The translations under genes and the position numbers were made by a program. 64,000 nucleotides of DNA. Origin: Leptospirales bacterium (GTDB lineage: Bacteria; Spirochaetota; Leptospiria; Leptospirales; Leptonemataceae). Location: NCBI GenBank assembly GCA_019694685.1, contig JAIBBM010000008.1, forward strand, positions 1-64,000. The letters run 5' to 3'. The first letter of the stretch is position 1. Each line of letters starts with the position of its first letter. A model generated the notes under the pieces. That model worked only from the letters and a program-made list of their open reading frames with translations. It was not told where the DNA came from and did not search any database. Positions 37,331 through 46,366 of this stretch are shown here, piece after piece.

Positions 37331-38229
37331 CTGGTTCTGTCTTTGAGTGACCGGGTCAATTCTGCGAGCGCATGACGTCTGGTTTCGCTGATCGGGGCCC
37401 GGGCCAGGTAAGAAAGGGCGCGTGTTTCCAGGTCCGCGCAAATTCGCATGGACTCTTCCATTCCGTATAGGAACGGGTATGTGAGCTTGCCTGCTTTCGC
37501 GTCTTTCAAAGTTGCTTTGCCCGCATCATTCGAACCGCGCGCATCCAGGAGATCGTCTGATACCTGGAAGAGCAAGCCGAGCGTTTCCCCGAATCCGGAC
37601 GCAGATTCCGTTTCAGTTTTTGCATACAGAGAGCCAAGGACGCACGACGCCTGGATGAGTGCGGCCGTTTTTCGCAGATGAATGTTTTGCAGAGTATCCT
37701 GCAGGTTTGCGTTCGATGGCGATTCTTGCGAACTGGAACCTCGCTCATTTTTCAAATCGAGTGCCTGTCCGGCAATCATCCCGACTCGACCACCCTTTCG
37801 CGCCAGAGTTTTCACTGCCTCTGGAAGAAGAACGGGCTCGTATGCTTCAGCTAACAGCTCAAAGGCGAACGTATTGAGCGCGTCACCGGCAAGGATCGCT
37901 GCCCATTCGCTGAATTTTTTGTGACAGGTTGGAATTCCACGGCGCAAATCGTCATTGTCCATGGCAGGTAAGTCATCATGGATCAGAGAGTAAGTATGAA
38001 TGCATTCGAGTGCTGCGGCCGCAAACAGAAGGCCACGTGATTGTGTCTTGTTTTGATAGCCTCCAAACATCATGCACAGTACGGGTCTGAGGCGTTTGCC
38101 CGGTGCACTGAGACTGTAGAGCACGGGCGCCGAAAGATCGGCGACCGTACCATTTGAAAATATTTCCCCGGCTTCTCCGAGGAATTGTTCGAATTCCTCT
38201 CTTAAGAGAGAGATTTCACTGTCTGACAA
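37327..38229 (-). CDS. ispA: short-chain polyprenyl diphosphate synthase (farnesyl/geranylgeranyl)
   Basis: A 300-residue prenyltransferase that joins isopentenyl diphosphate to allylic diphosphates. First aspartate-rich motif DDLPAMDNDDLRRG (from 85) has the DDx4D spacing of bacterial FPP/GGPP synthases; the second is VSDDLLD. GKRLRPVL near residue 45 is the basic diphosphate site. Chain length cannot be decided with certainty, but the DDx4D form favours C15-C20. The start directly follows the ndk stop. Confidence 0.92.
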   Translation of the reverse strand: MSDSEISLLREEFEQFLGEAGEIFSNGTVADLSAPVLYSLSAPGKRLRPVLCMMFGGYQNKTQSRGLLFAAAALECIHTYSLIHDDLPAMDNDDLRRGIPTCHKKFSEWAAILAGDALNTFAFELLAEAYEPVLLPEAVKTLARKGGRVGMIAGQALDLKNERGSSSQESPSNANLQDTLQNIHLRKTAALIQASCVLGSLYAKTETESASGFGETLGLLFQVSDDLLDARGSNDAGKATLKDAKAGKLTYPFLYGMEESMRICADLETRALSYLARAPISETRRHALAELTRSLKDRTR

Positions 38230-38652
38230 TCAGAGTTTGCCCTTGAGCTCTGCTGCTTTGAAGAAGAATTTGATTTCTCCTTTCGCATTCTTTTCGGAGT
38301 CAGATCCGTGAACTGCGTTTGCTTCTTTGCTTTCCGCATAGAGCTTGCGAATCGTGTTTGCTTCTGCCTGGGCTGGATCTGTTGCTCCAATGAGTTTGCG
38401 CCATTTCTCTACCGCGCCAGGTGCTTCTAGAACCGCTACCACCACAGGACCTGTGGTCATGAATTTGCAGAGATCTTTGTAAAACGGGCGTTCCTTGTGA
38501 ACGGCGTAAAATTTCTTTGCGTCTTTGTCTTTGAGGGTAATCTTCTTGAGAGCTACTATATTGAAGCCTTCCTTCTCAATGCGTGCGATGATGTTTCCGA
38601 CATGCTTGTTTCGCACTGCATCGGGCTTCAAAATGATCAATGTTTGTTCCAT
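38230..38652 (-). CDS. ndk: nucleoside diphosphate kinase
   Basis: About 140 residues from ATG 38652 ([13 protein letters not shown]), the normal family start; an upstream in-frame ATG at 38685 adds 11 residues unlike the family. The phosphohistidine lies in NAVHGSDS (His115). The enzyme balances NTP and dNTP pools. [23 protein letters not shown] and ERPFYKDL are family blocks. Full length. Confidence 0.97.
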   Translation of the reverse strand: MEQTLIILKPDAVRNKHVGNIIARIEKEGFNIVALKKITLKDKDAKKFYAVHKERPFYKDLCKFMTTGPVVVAVLEAPGAVEKWRKLIGATDPAQAEANTIRKLYAESKEANAVHGSDSEKNAKGEIKFFFKAAELKGKL

Positions 38653-38693
38653 AACCGTACTTTGCTTTTGGACCGCCGGGGTCAAGTCTTCTG

Positions 38694-39140
38694 CTATCGC
38701 AAGACAGAAGGAGCAACCCAGCTCAGGCCGCCAAACATCAAAAGCCCGATCAGTCGTACTACGCCGAATGCGAGCATCAAGAGAGCACCTGTCGCGTACA
38801 GTCTATGGATCTGCTTAATATGTTTTACGTAGAATCGGGATAGAGATGGTATAAAAATACTGAGTATCAGGAAGCAAAGCCAGGCAAGTGCCGGGAGCCC
38901 GAAGGGATGAAACTGCAGCGCCTGCAGGATCTTGCCGTTGAGAGTCAAATGAATCGAGCGCGTTAGACCACACCCCGGACAGGGAAGTCCGGTGATGTAG
39001 AGAAAGATGCAGATAGAAGGAAAACGTGTGAGCGGCAGGAATAGACCGGCCAGAAACACGACCACTGCCCCGCCCTGAAATATGCGCAGCTCCGTGCGAT
39101 CACTTCGTTTCTGGATGTCAGACGGGTCCAAAGTTTGCAC
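38694..39140 (-). CDS. DUF2752 membrane protein
   Basis: A 148-residue protein with three or four membrane segments and the DUF2752 mark: [34 protein letters not shown]. The CPxCG element with the following HPF is characteristic of the family; its biochemical role is unknown. It overlaps the gamma carbonic anhydrase gene by 23 bases. Confidence 0.85.
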   Translation of the reverse strand: MQTLDPSDIQKRSDRTELRIFQGGAVVVFLAGLFLPLTRFPSICIFLYITGLPCPGCGLTRSIHLTLNGKILQALQFHPFGLPALAWLCFLILSIFIPSLSRFYVKHIKQIHRLYATGALLMLAFGVVRLIGLLMFGGLSWVAPSVLR

Positions 39141-39642
39141 TGCGATACACCCGCGCCAGTTCGCTGTATTTCACAGCAGTTCTGCGCATCATTTCTTCTT
39201 CTTCCGCTGTAATTTCGCGCACTACCTTTGCCGGGCTTCCCATCGCAAGCATGCGAGATGGAATTGTTTTCCCGGGTGGAAGCAGGCTTCCCGCCGCCAA
39301 AAAACCAAACTCCTCAATGACGCAACCGTCAAGAACCGTTGAGCCGATTCCCATGAATGCATGATCATGCAAAGTGCAACCGTGAAGGGTGACTCTATGA
39401 CCCAGAGTGCAATGATTTCCGATTCGCAGAGCAAATTTTCCTCCGGTTACGTGGAGGACGCAGTGATCCTGAATGTTTGTGTGCTCCCCTATGTCTATGG
39501 AGTGCACGTCTCCGCGAACGAGAGACCCAAACCAGACGCCACTGCCTGCTCCAATTCTTACCTGGCCAATGACGGTCGCGTCCGGAGCGATGAAAACATC
39601 AGGGGCAATTTGCGGCGTGTGTTGTTCGAAGCGATAGATCAT
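39118..39642 (-). CDS. gamma carbonic anhydrase-like hexapeptide protein
   Basis: A 174-residue left-handed beta-helix protein of the YrdA/CaiE/gamma-carbonic anhydrase type. The zinc ligands fit His64 (DHCVLH), His82 and His87 (GHRVTLHG). Hexapeptide turns run through the first 120 residues and a C-terminal helix follows (AMGSPAKVVREITAEEEEMM). Many such proteins have weak or no carbonic anhydrase activity, so the enzyme role is likely but not sure. Confidence 0.88.
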   Translation of the reverse strand: MIYRFEQHTPQIAPDVFIAPDATVIGQVRIGAGSGVWFGSLVRGDVHSIDIGEHTNIQDHCVLHVTGGKFALRIGNHCTLGHRVTLHGCTLHDHAFMGIGSTVLDGCVIEEFGFLAAGSLLPPGKTIPSRMLAMGSPAKVVREITAEEEEMMRRTAVKYSELARVYRSANFGPV

Positions 39643-39669
39643 TGCCCCTCCGATCTCACCTTTGCATGG

Positions 39670-40764
39670 TTACACGTTGAAACGGAAATAGCAAACATCC
39701 CCGTCCTGAACAATATAGTCTTTTCCTTCCAGGCGCATCTTCCCCGCATCCTTGACTGCCTGCTGGGATCCCAGTTTGAAAATGTCGTCGCAGGACATGA
39801 CTTCCGCGCGGATGAATCCTCTCTGTATATCAGAGTGGATCACGCCGGCCGCTTCCGGTGCTGTGGCTCCTTTAGTCACAGTCCATGCGCGCACTTCCAC
39901 TTCTCCCGCCGTGAAGTAAGTAAGTAGATTGAGCAGGGTGTAGGATGCTCGAATCATTCTGGCCAGTCCAGATTCCTCGAGCCCGAGGGACGAAAGGTAT
40001 TCTTGTGCTTCTTCCGGGGACAGAGCTGCAATTTCTTCTTCTGTTCTTCCGCAGAGTCGAACAGTAGGCGCTCCCTCTTCTGCCGCGATCTTTTCCACAA
40101 TGGCAGTGTATTCGTTTCCAGAAGATGCGGACGCTTCGTCCATGTTCATTACGTAGAGCATGGGGCGAGCGGTGATCAGTGCGAATGTTTTGGCAATGGC
40201 CTTTTCGTCGTCGGAAAGGCTCATGGTGCGAAGAGGTTTTTCCTCGTTGAGATGATCGCGAATTTTCGCGGCCAGATCAAACCTGGCCTTCTCTACCTTG
40301 TCGCCGGATTTGGCTTTCTTTTCGATCTTTTGAATTTGCTTCTCGAGCGAATCCAGGTCTGCGAGAATCAGTTCCAGATTGATGATGCGAATGTCATCCG
40401 CGGGGCTAACTTTCCCGCGAACATGAATGATGTTGTCATCCGTGAAGCAACGGACCACGTGCGCGACTGCTTCTGTTTCGCGGATATGAGAAAGAAACTG
40501 ATTGCCAAGGCCCTCTCCTTTACTTGCTCCTTCTACAAGCCCTGCGATATCTACAAACTCCATGGCCGCGGGCACCACATTCTTTGGTTTTACTATGTCG
40601 CTGAGTTTGGTGAGTCTTGTGTCTGGCACGTCGACTCGTCCAACGTTTGGTTCGATGGTGCAAAATGGATAGTTCGCAGACTGAGCGCCTGCTCGGGTGA
40701 TTGCATTAAATATAGTAGATTTACCTACGTTGGGCAGTCCAACGATACCGCACTGAAGAGACAT
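39670..40764 (-). CDS. ychF: redox-regulated Obg-like ATPase YchF
   Basis: A 364-residue P-loop protein of the OBG family that binds ATP rather than GTP and interacts with ribosomes. [15 protein letters not shown] is the P-loop; [23 protein letters not shown] is switch II; YVMNMDE occupies the base-recognition site (NKxD becomes NMDE, which underlies ATP use). The C-terminal TGS domain holds [30 protein letters not shown]. Complete. Confidence 0.96.
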   Translation of the reverse strand: MSLQCGIVGLPNVGKSTIFNAITRAGAQSANYPFCTIEPNVGRVDVPDTRLTKLSDIVKPKNVVPAAMEFVDIAGLVEGASKGEGLGNQFLSHIRETEAVAHVVRCFTDDNIIHVRGKVSPADDIRIINLELILADLDSLEKQIQKIEKKAKSGDKVEKARFDLAAKIRDHLNEEKPLRTMSLSDDEKAIAKTFALITARPMLYVMNMDEASASSGNEYTAIVEKIAAEEGAPTVRLCGRTEEEIAALSPEEAQEYLSSLGLEESGLARMIRASYTLLNLLTYFTAGEVEVRAWTVTKGATAPEAAGVIHSDIQRGFIRAEVMSCDDIFKLGSQQAVKDAGKMRLEGKDYIVQDGDVCYFRFNV

Positions 40765-40844
40765 GACCGACGATTTTTGACATGCATAGCAGGAACAGTA
40801 GTTTTTATCGACTCTCTGCCGTTCGATGATTTACATGGTAATGT

Positions 40845-41261
40845 ATGGCGAAGAAGCGCGTTCTCGATGTAGGCCAGTGCAGGCCGGATCATGCGGCTAT
40901 CCGCTATGTAATGGAAAGTCTGGGAGCAGAGGTGGATGCGGCCTATTTGCCGGCAGACGCGCTCGAAGCCATGAAGCGCGAAAGGTATGATCTCGTAGTC
41001 ATCAATCGCAAACTCGATTCAGATTACTCAGACGGGACGGATCTAATTCGCATGATGAAAGCAGATCGCTCCACTGCTGAGATTCCGGTGATGCTGATCT
41101 CGAATTATCCGGATGCACAGGAAGAAGCGGTCTCTCTGGGAGCACTGCCCGGGTTTGGAAAACTCGAGATGATGAAAGACTCAGTTCATGCTAGAATCCG
41201 CGCGGCCCTGGAAAGCAGCGTCAAGAATCCTGGTCCACGGCGCGCGAAAGCCACCGATTAA
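40845..41261 (+). CDS. pseudo-receiver protein (phosphoacceptor Asp replaced by Asn)
   Basis: A 138-residue single receiver fold. At the phosphorylation site the sequence reads DLVVINRKLDSDYSDG: Asn54 stands where Asp is expected. The conserved Lys108 (GFGK) and a Ser at the switch position (LISNY) remain, and only one of the N-terminal acidic residues (Asp8) is seen. So it cannot be phosphorylated in the normal way and is probably a signalling platform. The NRxLDxD pattern recalls similar proteins in spirochaetes and planctomycetes. The 3' end overlaps the convergent DUF2461 gene by 41 bases. Confidence 0.75.
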   Translation: MAKKRVLDVGQCRPDHAAIRYVMESLGAEVDAAYLPADALEAMKRERYDLVVINRKLDSDYSDGTDLIRMMKADRSTAEIPVMLISNYPDAQEEAVSLGALPGFGKLEMMKDSVHARIRAALESSVKNPGPRRAKATD

Positions 41262-41895
41262 ACGGTAGAAGAGCGCGAAAGCGCATGATGCAAGCACCGG
41301 CAAGATCTCCCGTCACTTCCGTATCTTTCAATTTCGCACTTGCAATGAAGTCTTTGAAGCACAGAAATTCCGCCAGAGGATGATCCTTCGCATACTGGCG
41401 CGGAGGATTCTTGAGTCGATCTCCTTCCAATCCTTTGTAGTACTTACGAAACGGTACAGCCTGCACAATCCTGCGAAGCTCTTCCCCTCGCGCTGCGATG
41501 GCTGTCCGGATCTTCATAAGATTTTCCGGTTCCGGATGGTAGATGCCCCCTCCAATGAAACAGGATCCTGGTTCCAGGTGCACGTAGTATCCAGCGTATT
41601 TGGATTTTCTTCCTCCGCGTGCGGCAAAGAACGAAAAGTGCGGTTTGTAGGGAGATTTGTCTCTGCTGAAACGAACATCCCGATAAATGCGAAATATGGA
41701 GTCTTTGAGAGACACAGGACGAATGCCGGGATCCAGGCGAGCGATCTGTTCAATCAATCCCTGGGCTGTTTGTGAAAACTCTTCGTGCGCCGCCTCGAAG
41801 CGATCCCGATGCTTCTCAAACCAGGCACGGTCATTGTTCTTTTTGAGATCTTTCAGAAAAGACATGGTAGCTTTAGAAATACCGTTATTCGCCAT
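41221..41895 (-). CDS. DUF2461 (TIGR02453-like) protein
   Basis: About 224 residues from ATG 41895; AAGGA lies upstream. The family pattern is clear: FLKDLKKNNDRAWFEKHRDRFEAAHEEF at the start, IFRIYRDVRFSRDKSPYKPHFSF in the middle, and YYVHLEPGSCFIGGGIYHPEPENL. Function unknown for the whole family. It overlaps the adenylate cyclase stop at its start and the pseudo-receiver gene at its end. Confidence 0.88.
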   Translation of the reverse strand: MANNGISKATMSFLKDLKKNNDRAWFEKHRDRFEAAHEEFSQTAQGLIEQIARLDPGIRPVSLKDSIFRIYRDVRFSRDKSPYKPHFSFFAARGGRKSKYAGYYVHLEPGSCFIGGGIYHPEPENLMKIRTAIAARGEELRRIVQAVPFRKYYKGLEGDRLKNPPRQYAKDHPLAEFLCFKDFIASAKLKDTEVTGDLAGACIMRFRALLPFNRWLSRAVDQDS

Positions 41896-43156
41896 AGATT
41901 TCAATTTCCTTGATTTTGCCTTTCACCTGAAATTTTCCGAGACTTCTCAAACCAACCCGCGAAGATTCAGGAATTCGCTCCACCGCCTGGGCGGAAATCA
42001 AAATTCCAGTGTTCGTTTCTTTGCAGAGCCCTTCCAGGCGCGAAGCAGTGTTGACCGCGTCACCGATGACTGTGAAATCCTTTCTGCCCTCTGATCCGAG
42101 AGTCCCCTGTAAGACTTCTCCAAAATGGATCCCAATGCCGTTGTCAAAGACCTGTTGGCCCGTGCTGGCCCATCCCCTCTGCAATTCCTTGAGCGATGCC
42201 CTCATCTGGCGAGCGGCGTTCAGAGCTGCTTCCGAAGGGTTTTCCAGAGGCAAGACTCCTCCAAACACAGACATCACTGCATCTCCGATGAATTTGTCCA
42301 CGGTCCCACCGTTTTTTTCAATGGCGCTCACCATGGCCGAGAAATATTCGTTGAGCCTTTCTACGATCGCGTCCGGTTCGTTGTGTTCACTGAAAGATGT
42401 GAAGCCGCGAATGTCGCTAAATAGAATCGCCACCTGTTTTTTTTCTGCGATCTTCTGGGACGCTACAATCTTGTCTGCCACTTCAGGAGAAACGTATTCG
42501 CCGAGTACTCTTTTGATAGAGAATTTCTCTTTTTCCTCCGCCACGATTCCCTGGATGAGTTTCTTCGCAGTCGTAGCAAGAACTGCGACTACAAGGCCGG
42601 TGAATACCATCATCATTCCTTTGAATAAGTAGATGGACGTAGATGTCAGGTCCTGCAACATCAATGGATCCTGGGACGTTATGCGCAAATGATCCCGGTC
42701 TATGAGAAAGGCCCCCACATACTGAAGGGCGGAGACGATCCCGGCGATCGTGGAAATTCTAGGATCAAACGCGAAGCCGCTGACTGCGATCATGCAAAAA
42801 TAAAGATAGGAAGGCGGCCCCGTGATGTATGTGGCTGCTCCAGATGGAAGGACCCAGTGGCTGATGACGTAAATAGAGGTGGGCAGCGTGGTAAATCCAA
42901 TGAGTGCAAACGGAATCCATAGCCCCTTGAGTTTGCGAGCACGGGCAATCAGAAACACTCCGAGAGAATACAGCCCTCCAAACACAGTCCAGAGAATGGG
43001 CACTTCAATAGAACCAATCATACCCGTCCATTGCATGGCAGACAACAGGCAGGCACTCGACAACCCCATCACAGCCGAATAGAGGCTGCCGGTTTTGAAA
43101 GTGGAATGGATTTCCTCATCAAGCAGGTTCGAATGAGACAATATATCAGGCCGCAT
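41885..43156 (-). CDS. membrane-bound class III adenylate cyclase
   Basis: About 423 residues from ATG 43156; the frame is open further upstream into the divergent gene but shows no domain there. Six hydrophobic segments (about 40-220) precede a class III catalytic domain. Metal-binding Asp residues sit in ILFSDIRGFTSFSE and FIGDAVMSVFGG; the lysine of VDKFIGD fits adenine recognition, and the NTASRLE motif supplies the transition-state Asn and Arg. It should form cAMP (cGMP is possible). VKGKIKEIEIYGE is the normal end. The 105-base divergent gap to the hydrolase gene is the likely promoter region. Confidence 0.92.
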   Translation of the reverse strand: MRPDILSHSNLLDEEIHSTFKTGSLYSAVMGLSSACLLSAMQWTGMIGSIEVPILWTVFGGLYSLGVFLIARARKLKGLWIPFALIGFTTLPTSIYVISHWVLPSGAATYITGPPSYLYFCMIAVSGFAFDPRISTIAGIVSALQYVGAFLIDRDHLRITSQDPLMLQDLTSTSIYLFKGMMMVFTGLVVAVLATTAKKLIQGIVAEEKEKFSIKRVLGEYVSPEVADKIVASQKIAEKKQVAILFSDIRGFTSFSEHNEPDAIVERLNEYFSAMVSAIEKNGGTVDKFIGDAVMSVFGGVLPLENPSEAALNAARQMRASLKELQRGWASTGQQVFDNGIGIHFGEVLQGTLGSEGRKDFTVIGDAVNTASRLEGLCKETNTGILISAQAVERIPESSRVGLRSLGKFQVKGKIKEIEIYGE

Positions 43157-43261
43157 GACGAATTCACAATGCGTGGGTTTCTTTCGTAAAGACAAAACAA
43201 AACCCTGGACGAGGGTCGTTGAAAAAGCTCGACCTGGTAGCCCCGAATAGAGAGCTACACC

Positions 43262-44344
43262 ATGGCGTTCTTTGATCCGCCTTCTTACCTCAGGCCCGCA
43301 TGGATCCAGACCCTTCTGCCTGCGATTCCGTTCGGAGTGAAGCGAAAGCATCCGGTGCTCGCATCCGCAGAAGACATCATTCTGCAGGTAGACGGGATTC
43401 GCATTCACGCGGCACTCAGTCGCGGTACCCGACGGGCCATTGTGATTCTCATTCATGGATGGGAGGGCCACATTGAGGCGCCCTATATGCTTCGCACTTC
43501 GCAGGCACTCAGTGATCACGGCTTCTATGTTGCCCGGCTTCACCTCAGAGATCATGGCGCCACTCATCATCTAAACGAAGAACTTTTCAATGGGAGTATG
43601 CTGGACGAACATTTTGAAGCAGTCAGACAGATTGCAAAGATGTTTCCCGGCTTTTCAGTTTATCTGGGTGGGTTTTCCCTGGGTGGGAATTTCGCACTGC
43701 GAATTGCAGCACGCAATTCTCGCGTGAAGACTCCAATCGTAAATCTAAAAGCGGTGGCGGCCATCAGTCCACCTCTTGATCCGCATCGATCCACGGCGAG
43801 CATGGATGAACACAGAATGCTTGGACGTTATTTGCTCTGGCAATGGTGGAGGTCTCTTCGCACAAAGGAAAAACTGTTCCCGGAAAAATACAATTTCTCT
43901 CATCTCAGAAAAGAAAGATCCATTCTGAATCTTACGGAGCGATTGATCCTCGCGCATTCACCATTCGAATCGCTCGAAGAGTATTTTGGCACATATACTC
44001 TGGGCAGTGAGTTTTTCTCGCGGATCAAAGTGCCCGTCTCTATCCTCACGGCAGAGGATGATCCCATCATTCCTCCGGAAGAATATTACAGTTTGCGCGT
44101 TGGTCCAAATGTGCGCATTCAAATGGAAAAGCACGGAGGGCATGTTGGTTTCTTGAGATCTCTTCGCTACGATTGTGCGTATGTTGAATTCCTGGTGAAT
44201 GCATACGAAGAACAGGAAGACATTTTGCGTCAGGGCCAGCGAAGCAAGGAATCAAAGAAGAGTGTGAAGGTCCGGCGGAAGGTGGCCAAGACTGTTGATG
44301 GCGGCAGGAGAAAGGCCCGCACGACCAGGAAGAAAAACAGATAG
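43262..44344 (+). CDS. YheT/ABHD-like alpha/beta-hydrolase with a basic tail
   Basis: A 360-residue protein of the YheT/ABHD1-3 type. WIQTLLP is the family start; HGWEGHIEAPYM is the oxyanion region; nucleophile GFSLGG; acid in TAEDDPIIPP; histidine in HGGHVGFL. The hydrolase fold is complete near residue 320. The last 38 residues (from RQGQRSKESKK) are lysine/arginine-rich and overlap 93 bases of the convergent histidine-phosphatase gene. Substrates of this group are lipid or medium-chain esters. Bases 43237-43258 form a small hairpin just before the start codon. Confidence 0.88.
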   Translation: MAFFDPPSYLRPAWIQTLLPAIPFGVKRKHPVLASAEDIILQVDGIRIHAALSRGTRRAIVILIHGWEGHIEAPYMLRTSQALSDHGFYVARLHLRDHGATHHLNEELFNGSMLDEHFEAVRQIAKMFPGFSVYLGGFSLGGNFALRIAARNSRVKTPIVNLKAVAAISPPLDPHRSTASMDEHRMLGRYLLWQWWRSLRTKEKLFPEKYNFSHLRKERSILNLTERLILAHSPFESLEEYFGTYTLGSEFFSRIKVPVSILTAEDDPIIPPEEYYSLRVGPNVRIQMEKHGGHVGFLRSLRYDCAYVEFLVNAYEEQEDILRQGQRSKESKKSVKVRRKVAKTVDGGRRKARTTRKKNR

Positions 44345-44962
44345 GGACGTATTCTGCAGATATCTCATCCAATCCAGGGAGCGCGATCTATCCCAGCCGA
44401 GCAATCGCGCAATCATGATGGATAGAGGTGTTCCAGAACTGAAAACAACCACTGTATCGGACTCCTTATGAGCCAGCAGCTTTTCTGTGAAGGTGAGAAC
44501 CCGGTTTTCAAATGCATCAAAGCTTTCGCATCCTTCTGGAGTCATTCCAGTAGCCCAACTTTCGAAGATTGCCTCTGTCAACCGTAGGAAGAGAACCATC
44601 GATCGCCTTCCACCTTTTCTGCGTATGGCCAGATAACGTTCCAGGTCATGCGCGAAATTCTGGTCCAGCGCGGATAGTTTCCTGGACATGGCTCCCCAGA
44701 ACTCCGGGGTAAACTCGTTGAGAGATGCAGTCTCTGTGTTTTGAAATCGATTGCTCAGTGCCGGGCGCCTTCTTGTTAGATGCTCTGCTGTTTCCCTCTG
44801 TCTCTGGAGAGTGCCATGATACACTGCATCCGGCCTCACACCACTGGACACAAGATAGTCCGCAAGCAGCTCTGCCTGCCTGTGGCCAATGTCCGTCAGG
44901 CGATCATACACTTCCCCGGTAGAATCTGCACGACCATGTCGCACAAGGTAGAGTCTGGGCAC
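44252..44962 (-). CDS. histidine phosphatase family protein
   Basis: A 236-residue phosphoglycerate-mutase-like protein. The phosphohistidine motif is LVRHGRAD at the N-terminus, with LTDIGHRQAELLADYL next. The second half has VVVFSSGTPLSIMIARLLG where the family often has the second His (V-x-H-G); here the residues are SSGT, so the second catalytic histidine is missing at the usual place. Whether it is active is uncertain. It is the last gene of the LvaABC-like unit (overlap of 1 base with the gene upstream) and overlaps the hydrolase tail by 93 bases. Confidence 0.85.
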   Translation of the reverse strand: MPRLYLVRHGRADSTGEVYDRLTDIGHRQAELLADYLVSSGVRPDAVYHGTLQRQRETAEHLTRRRPALSNRFQNTETASLNEFTPEFWGAMSRKLSALDQNFAHDLERYLAIRRKGGRRSMVLFLRLTEAIFESWATGMTPEGCESFDAFENRVLTFTEKLLAHKESDTVVVFSSGTPLSIMIARLLGWDRSRSLDWMRYLQNTSLSVFLPGRAGLSPAAINSLGHLPPDLHTLL

Positions 44963-45348
44963 TATTCTGTTCCAAATCTCGGATTGGATATGGAAAGGTT
45001 CTCAACGAGCGCTTTTTTCACGAGTTCCTTTTGCGCCGCGTTGTTTCCCGACCTCGATCTGATTTCTTCTGCCAGTCTGCCATTGAGCTCTCTGGAGAGT
45101 TCCAGCTTTTCTCCGATCGATCCAGGCAGTGCTCGCGTTTCCTTGAAATGCGAAAGAAGGCGTGCGATTTCATCGTTTAACAGTGGTTCGGCGGACTTGA
45201 GTTCCCTGGAAACCACTCCCAGCATGTTCCAGCTGACCAGAGTTTTGTAAGCAAGAGCATCATGCTCTTTGACTGCAGGCAATACGTCTTTCATCAGGAA
45301 GTCTGCGATCGCTTCCAGAAGAGAGGGAGCGTCCGGTCTATACTGCAT
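44962..45348 (-). CDS. DUF6285-like (LvaB-like) small protein
   Basis: A 128-residue mostly helical protein. DAPSLLEAIADFLMKDVLPAVKEHDALAYKTLVSWNMLGVVSREL fits a small family found beside APH-fold kinases and acyl-CoA dehydrogenases; in Pseudomonas putida the comparable small protein LvaB is needed for activity of the kinase LvaA. The family label is from memory. It overlaps the kinase gene by 11 bases and the phosphatase gene by one. Confidence 0.7.
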   Translation of the reverse strand: MQYRPDAPSLLEAIADFLMKDVLPAVKEHDALAYKTLVSWNMLGVVSRELKSAEPLLNDEIARLLSHFKETRALPGSIGEKLELSRELNGRLAEEIRSRSGNNAAQKELVKKALVENLSISNPRFGTE

Positions 45349-46366
45349 CGATCAACCTCATTGCTTCGAATTCCATTTCGCTGCTTCTTCTGCCAATGGA
45401 GGCAAGTTCAATTCCTTTATCCATTCCCGACAGATGTCTCTCTGCCTGCCCCGCCGATCCGCACGCCCAGCGCGCATTCCCCATCACCTCCCAGTAACGC
45501 ACTTTCTCAGGGGAAAGTGTGATACCGGATGCCTTTGCATATTCAGAGTAGAATGTTTCGCGGTCTGTGAAGCCACCTGCTTCTTTGTTCAGTTTGCCAA
45601 ATCGCCAGTCCTTCATACAAAGCCAGCTAACGTCTTCATGTCTGTCTCCCCAGTGGGCGAATTCCCAGTCCATGACTCCTTCCAGTCCGGCCGGAGAAAC
45701 CATGAAGTTGCCTGTGCGAAAATCGCCGTGAATGAGAACAGGTTCGTCCGTTTCCGGTGCATGGTCTTCGAGCCAGTTTAGAATCCATTCCAGGGCCGGG
45801 TGTGGCTCTTTGAGTTTTGATGTTTCCTTGCGAAGTTCAATCACTGAATTCAGAGCGATCGCTTTTTTGCCTTCCCCGGAGATTCGCCCCAGTTTCTGTT
45901 TGAGTGCTTCGTCTTTGCAGGAAGCGGGTTTTACAGAATGAATTCTGGCAAGGCTCGTTGCCAGTTCAGCCGGAAGATTTTTTCTAGCGTTTGCAATGGA
46001 TGCGTCTTTTACAACGAATCGCCCATTTGCATTCCCTGTAATTCTTTCCATGAAATAGAAAGGTGCTCCCAGGACGGCGGGGTTTTCCTCGAGCCACATG
46101 GGCCTGGGTGTTTTGACTCCTGCCTGGTAGGCAAGATCGCAGACGTGAAACTCATCGACGCGCGAAAGGCTTGCAAACAAAGACGCACCTTTGTCCGTGC
46201 GCATCACCAGTTTGTGATTTCCTTTCTCCGTTCCGCCTTCCACAGTCAGATCCACCAGATAGTTGTCCTGGCAGGCGCCGCCGGAAAGGGATTTCATCTT
46301 GTCAATGCGAGCCGGCGCACCCAGTCTTCTTGTGAGGTAGTCCGCTACTTTTTCTTCCAGATTCAA
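45338..46366 (-). CDS. APH-fold kinase (LvaA / ACAD10-N-like)
   Basis: About 342 residues. The start is best placed at TTG 46366, which overlaps the acyl-CoA dehydrogenase stop (TTTTGA) and has GGGAAGG upstream; the frame continues further but as antisense-like sequence. [14 protein letters not shown] opens the nucleotide loop; [14 protein letters not shown] is the catalytic loop (Asp as base) and [15 protein letters not shown] supplies the metal-binding Asp. This is the aminoglycoside-phosphotransferase fold in the group of LvaA and the N-terminal domain of human ACAD10/11, which phosphorylate 4-hydroxyacyl-CoA. Confidence 0.88.
   Translation of the reverse strand: MNLEEKVADYLTRRLGAPARIDKMKSLSGGACQDNYLVDLTVEGGTEKGNHKLVMRTDKGASLFASLSRVDEFHVCDLAYQAGVKTPRPMWLEENPAVLGAPFYFMERITGNANGRFVVKDASIANARKNLPAELATSLARIHSVKPASCKDEALKQKLGRISGEGKKAIALNSVIELRKETSKLKEPHPALEWILNWLEDHAPETDEPVLIHGDFRTGNFMVSPAGLEGVMDWEFAHWGDRHEDVSWLCMKDWRFGKLNKEAGGFTDRETFYSEYAKASGITLSPEKVRYWEVMGNARWACGSAGQAERHLSGMDKGIELASIGRRSSEMEFEAMRLIDAV

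Noticed and set aside
43237..43258. Hairpin before the YheT-like gene as a riboswitch or operator
   Set aside because: Only a 5-base stem with a 12-base loop; no wider conserved structure could be drawn.
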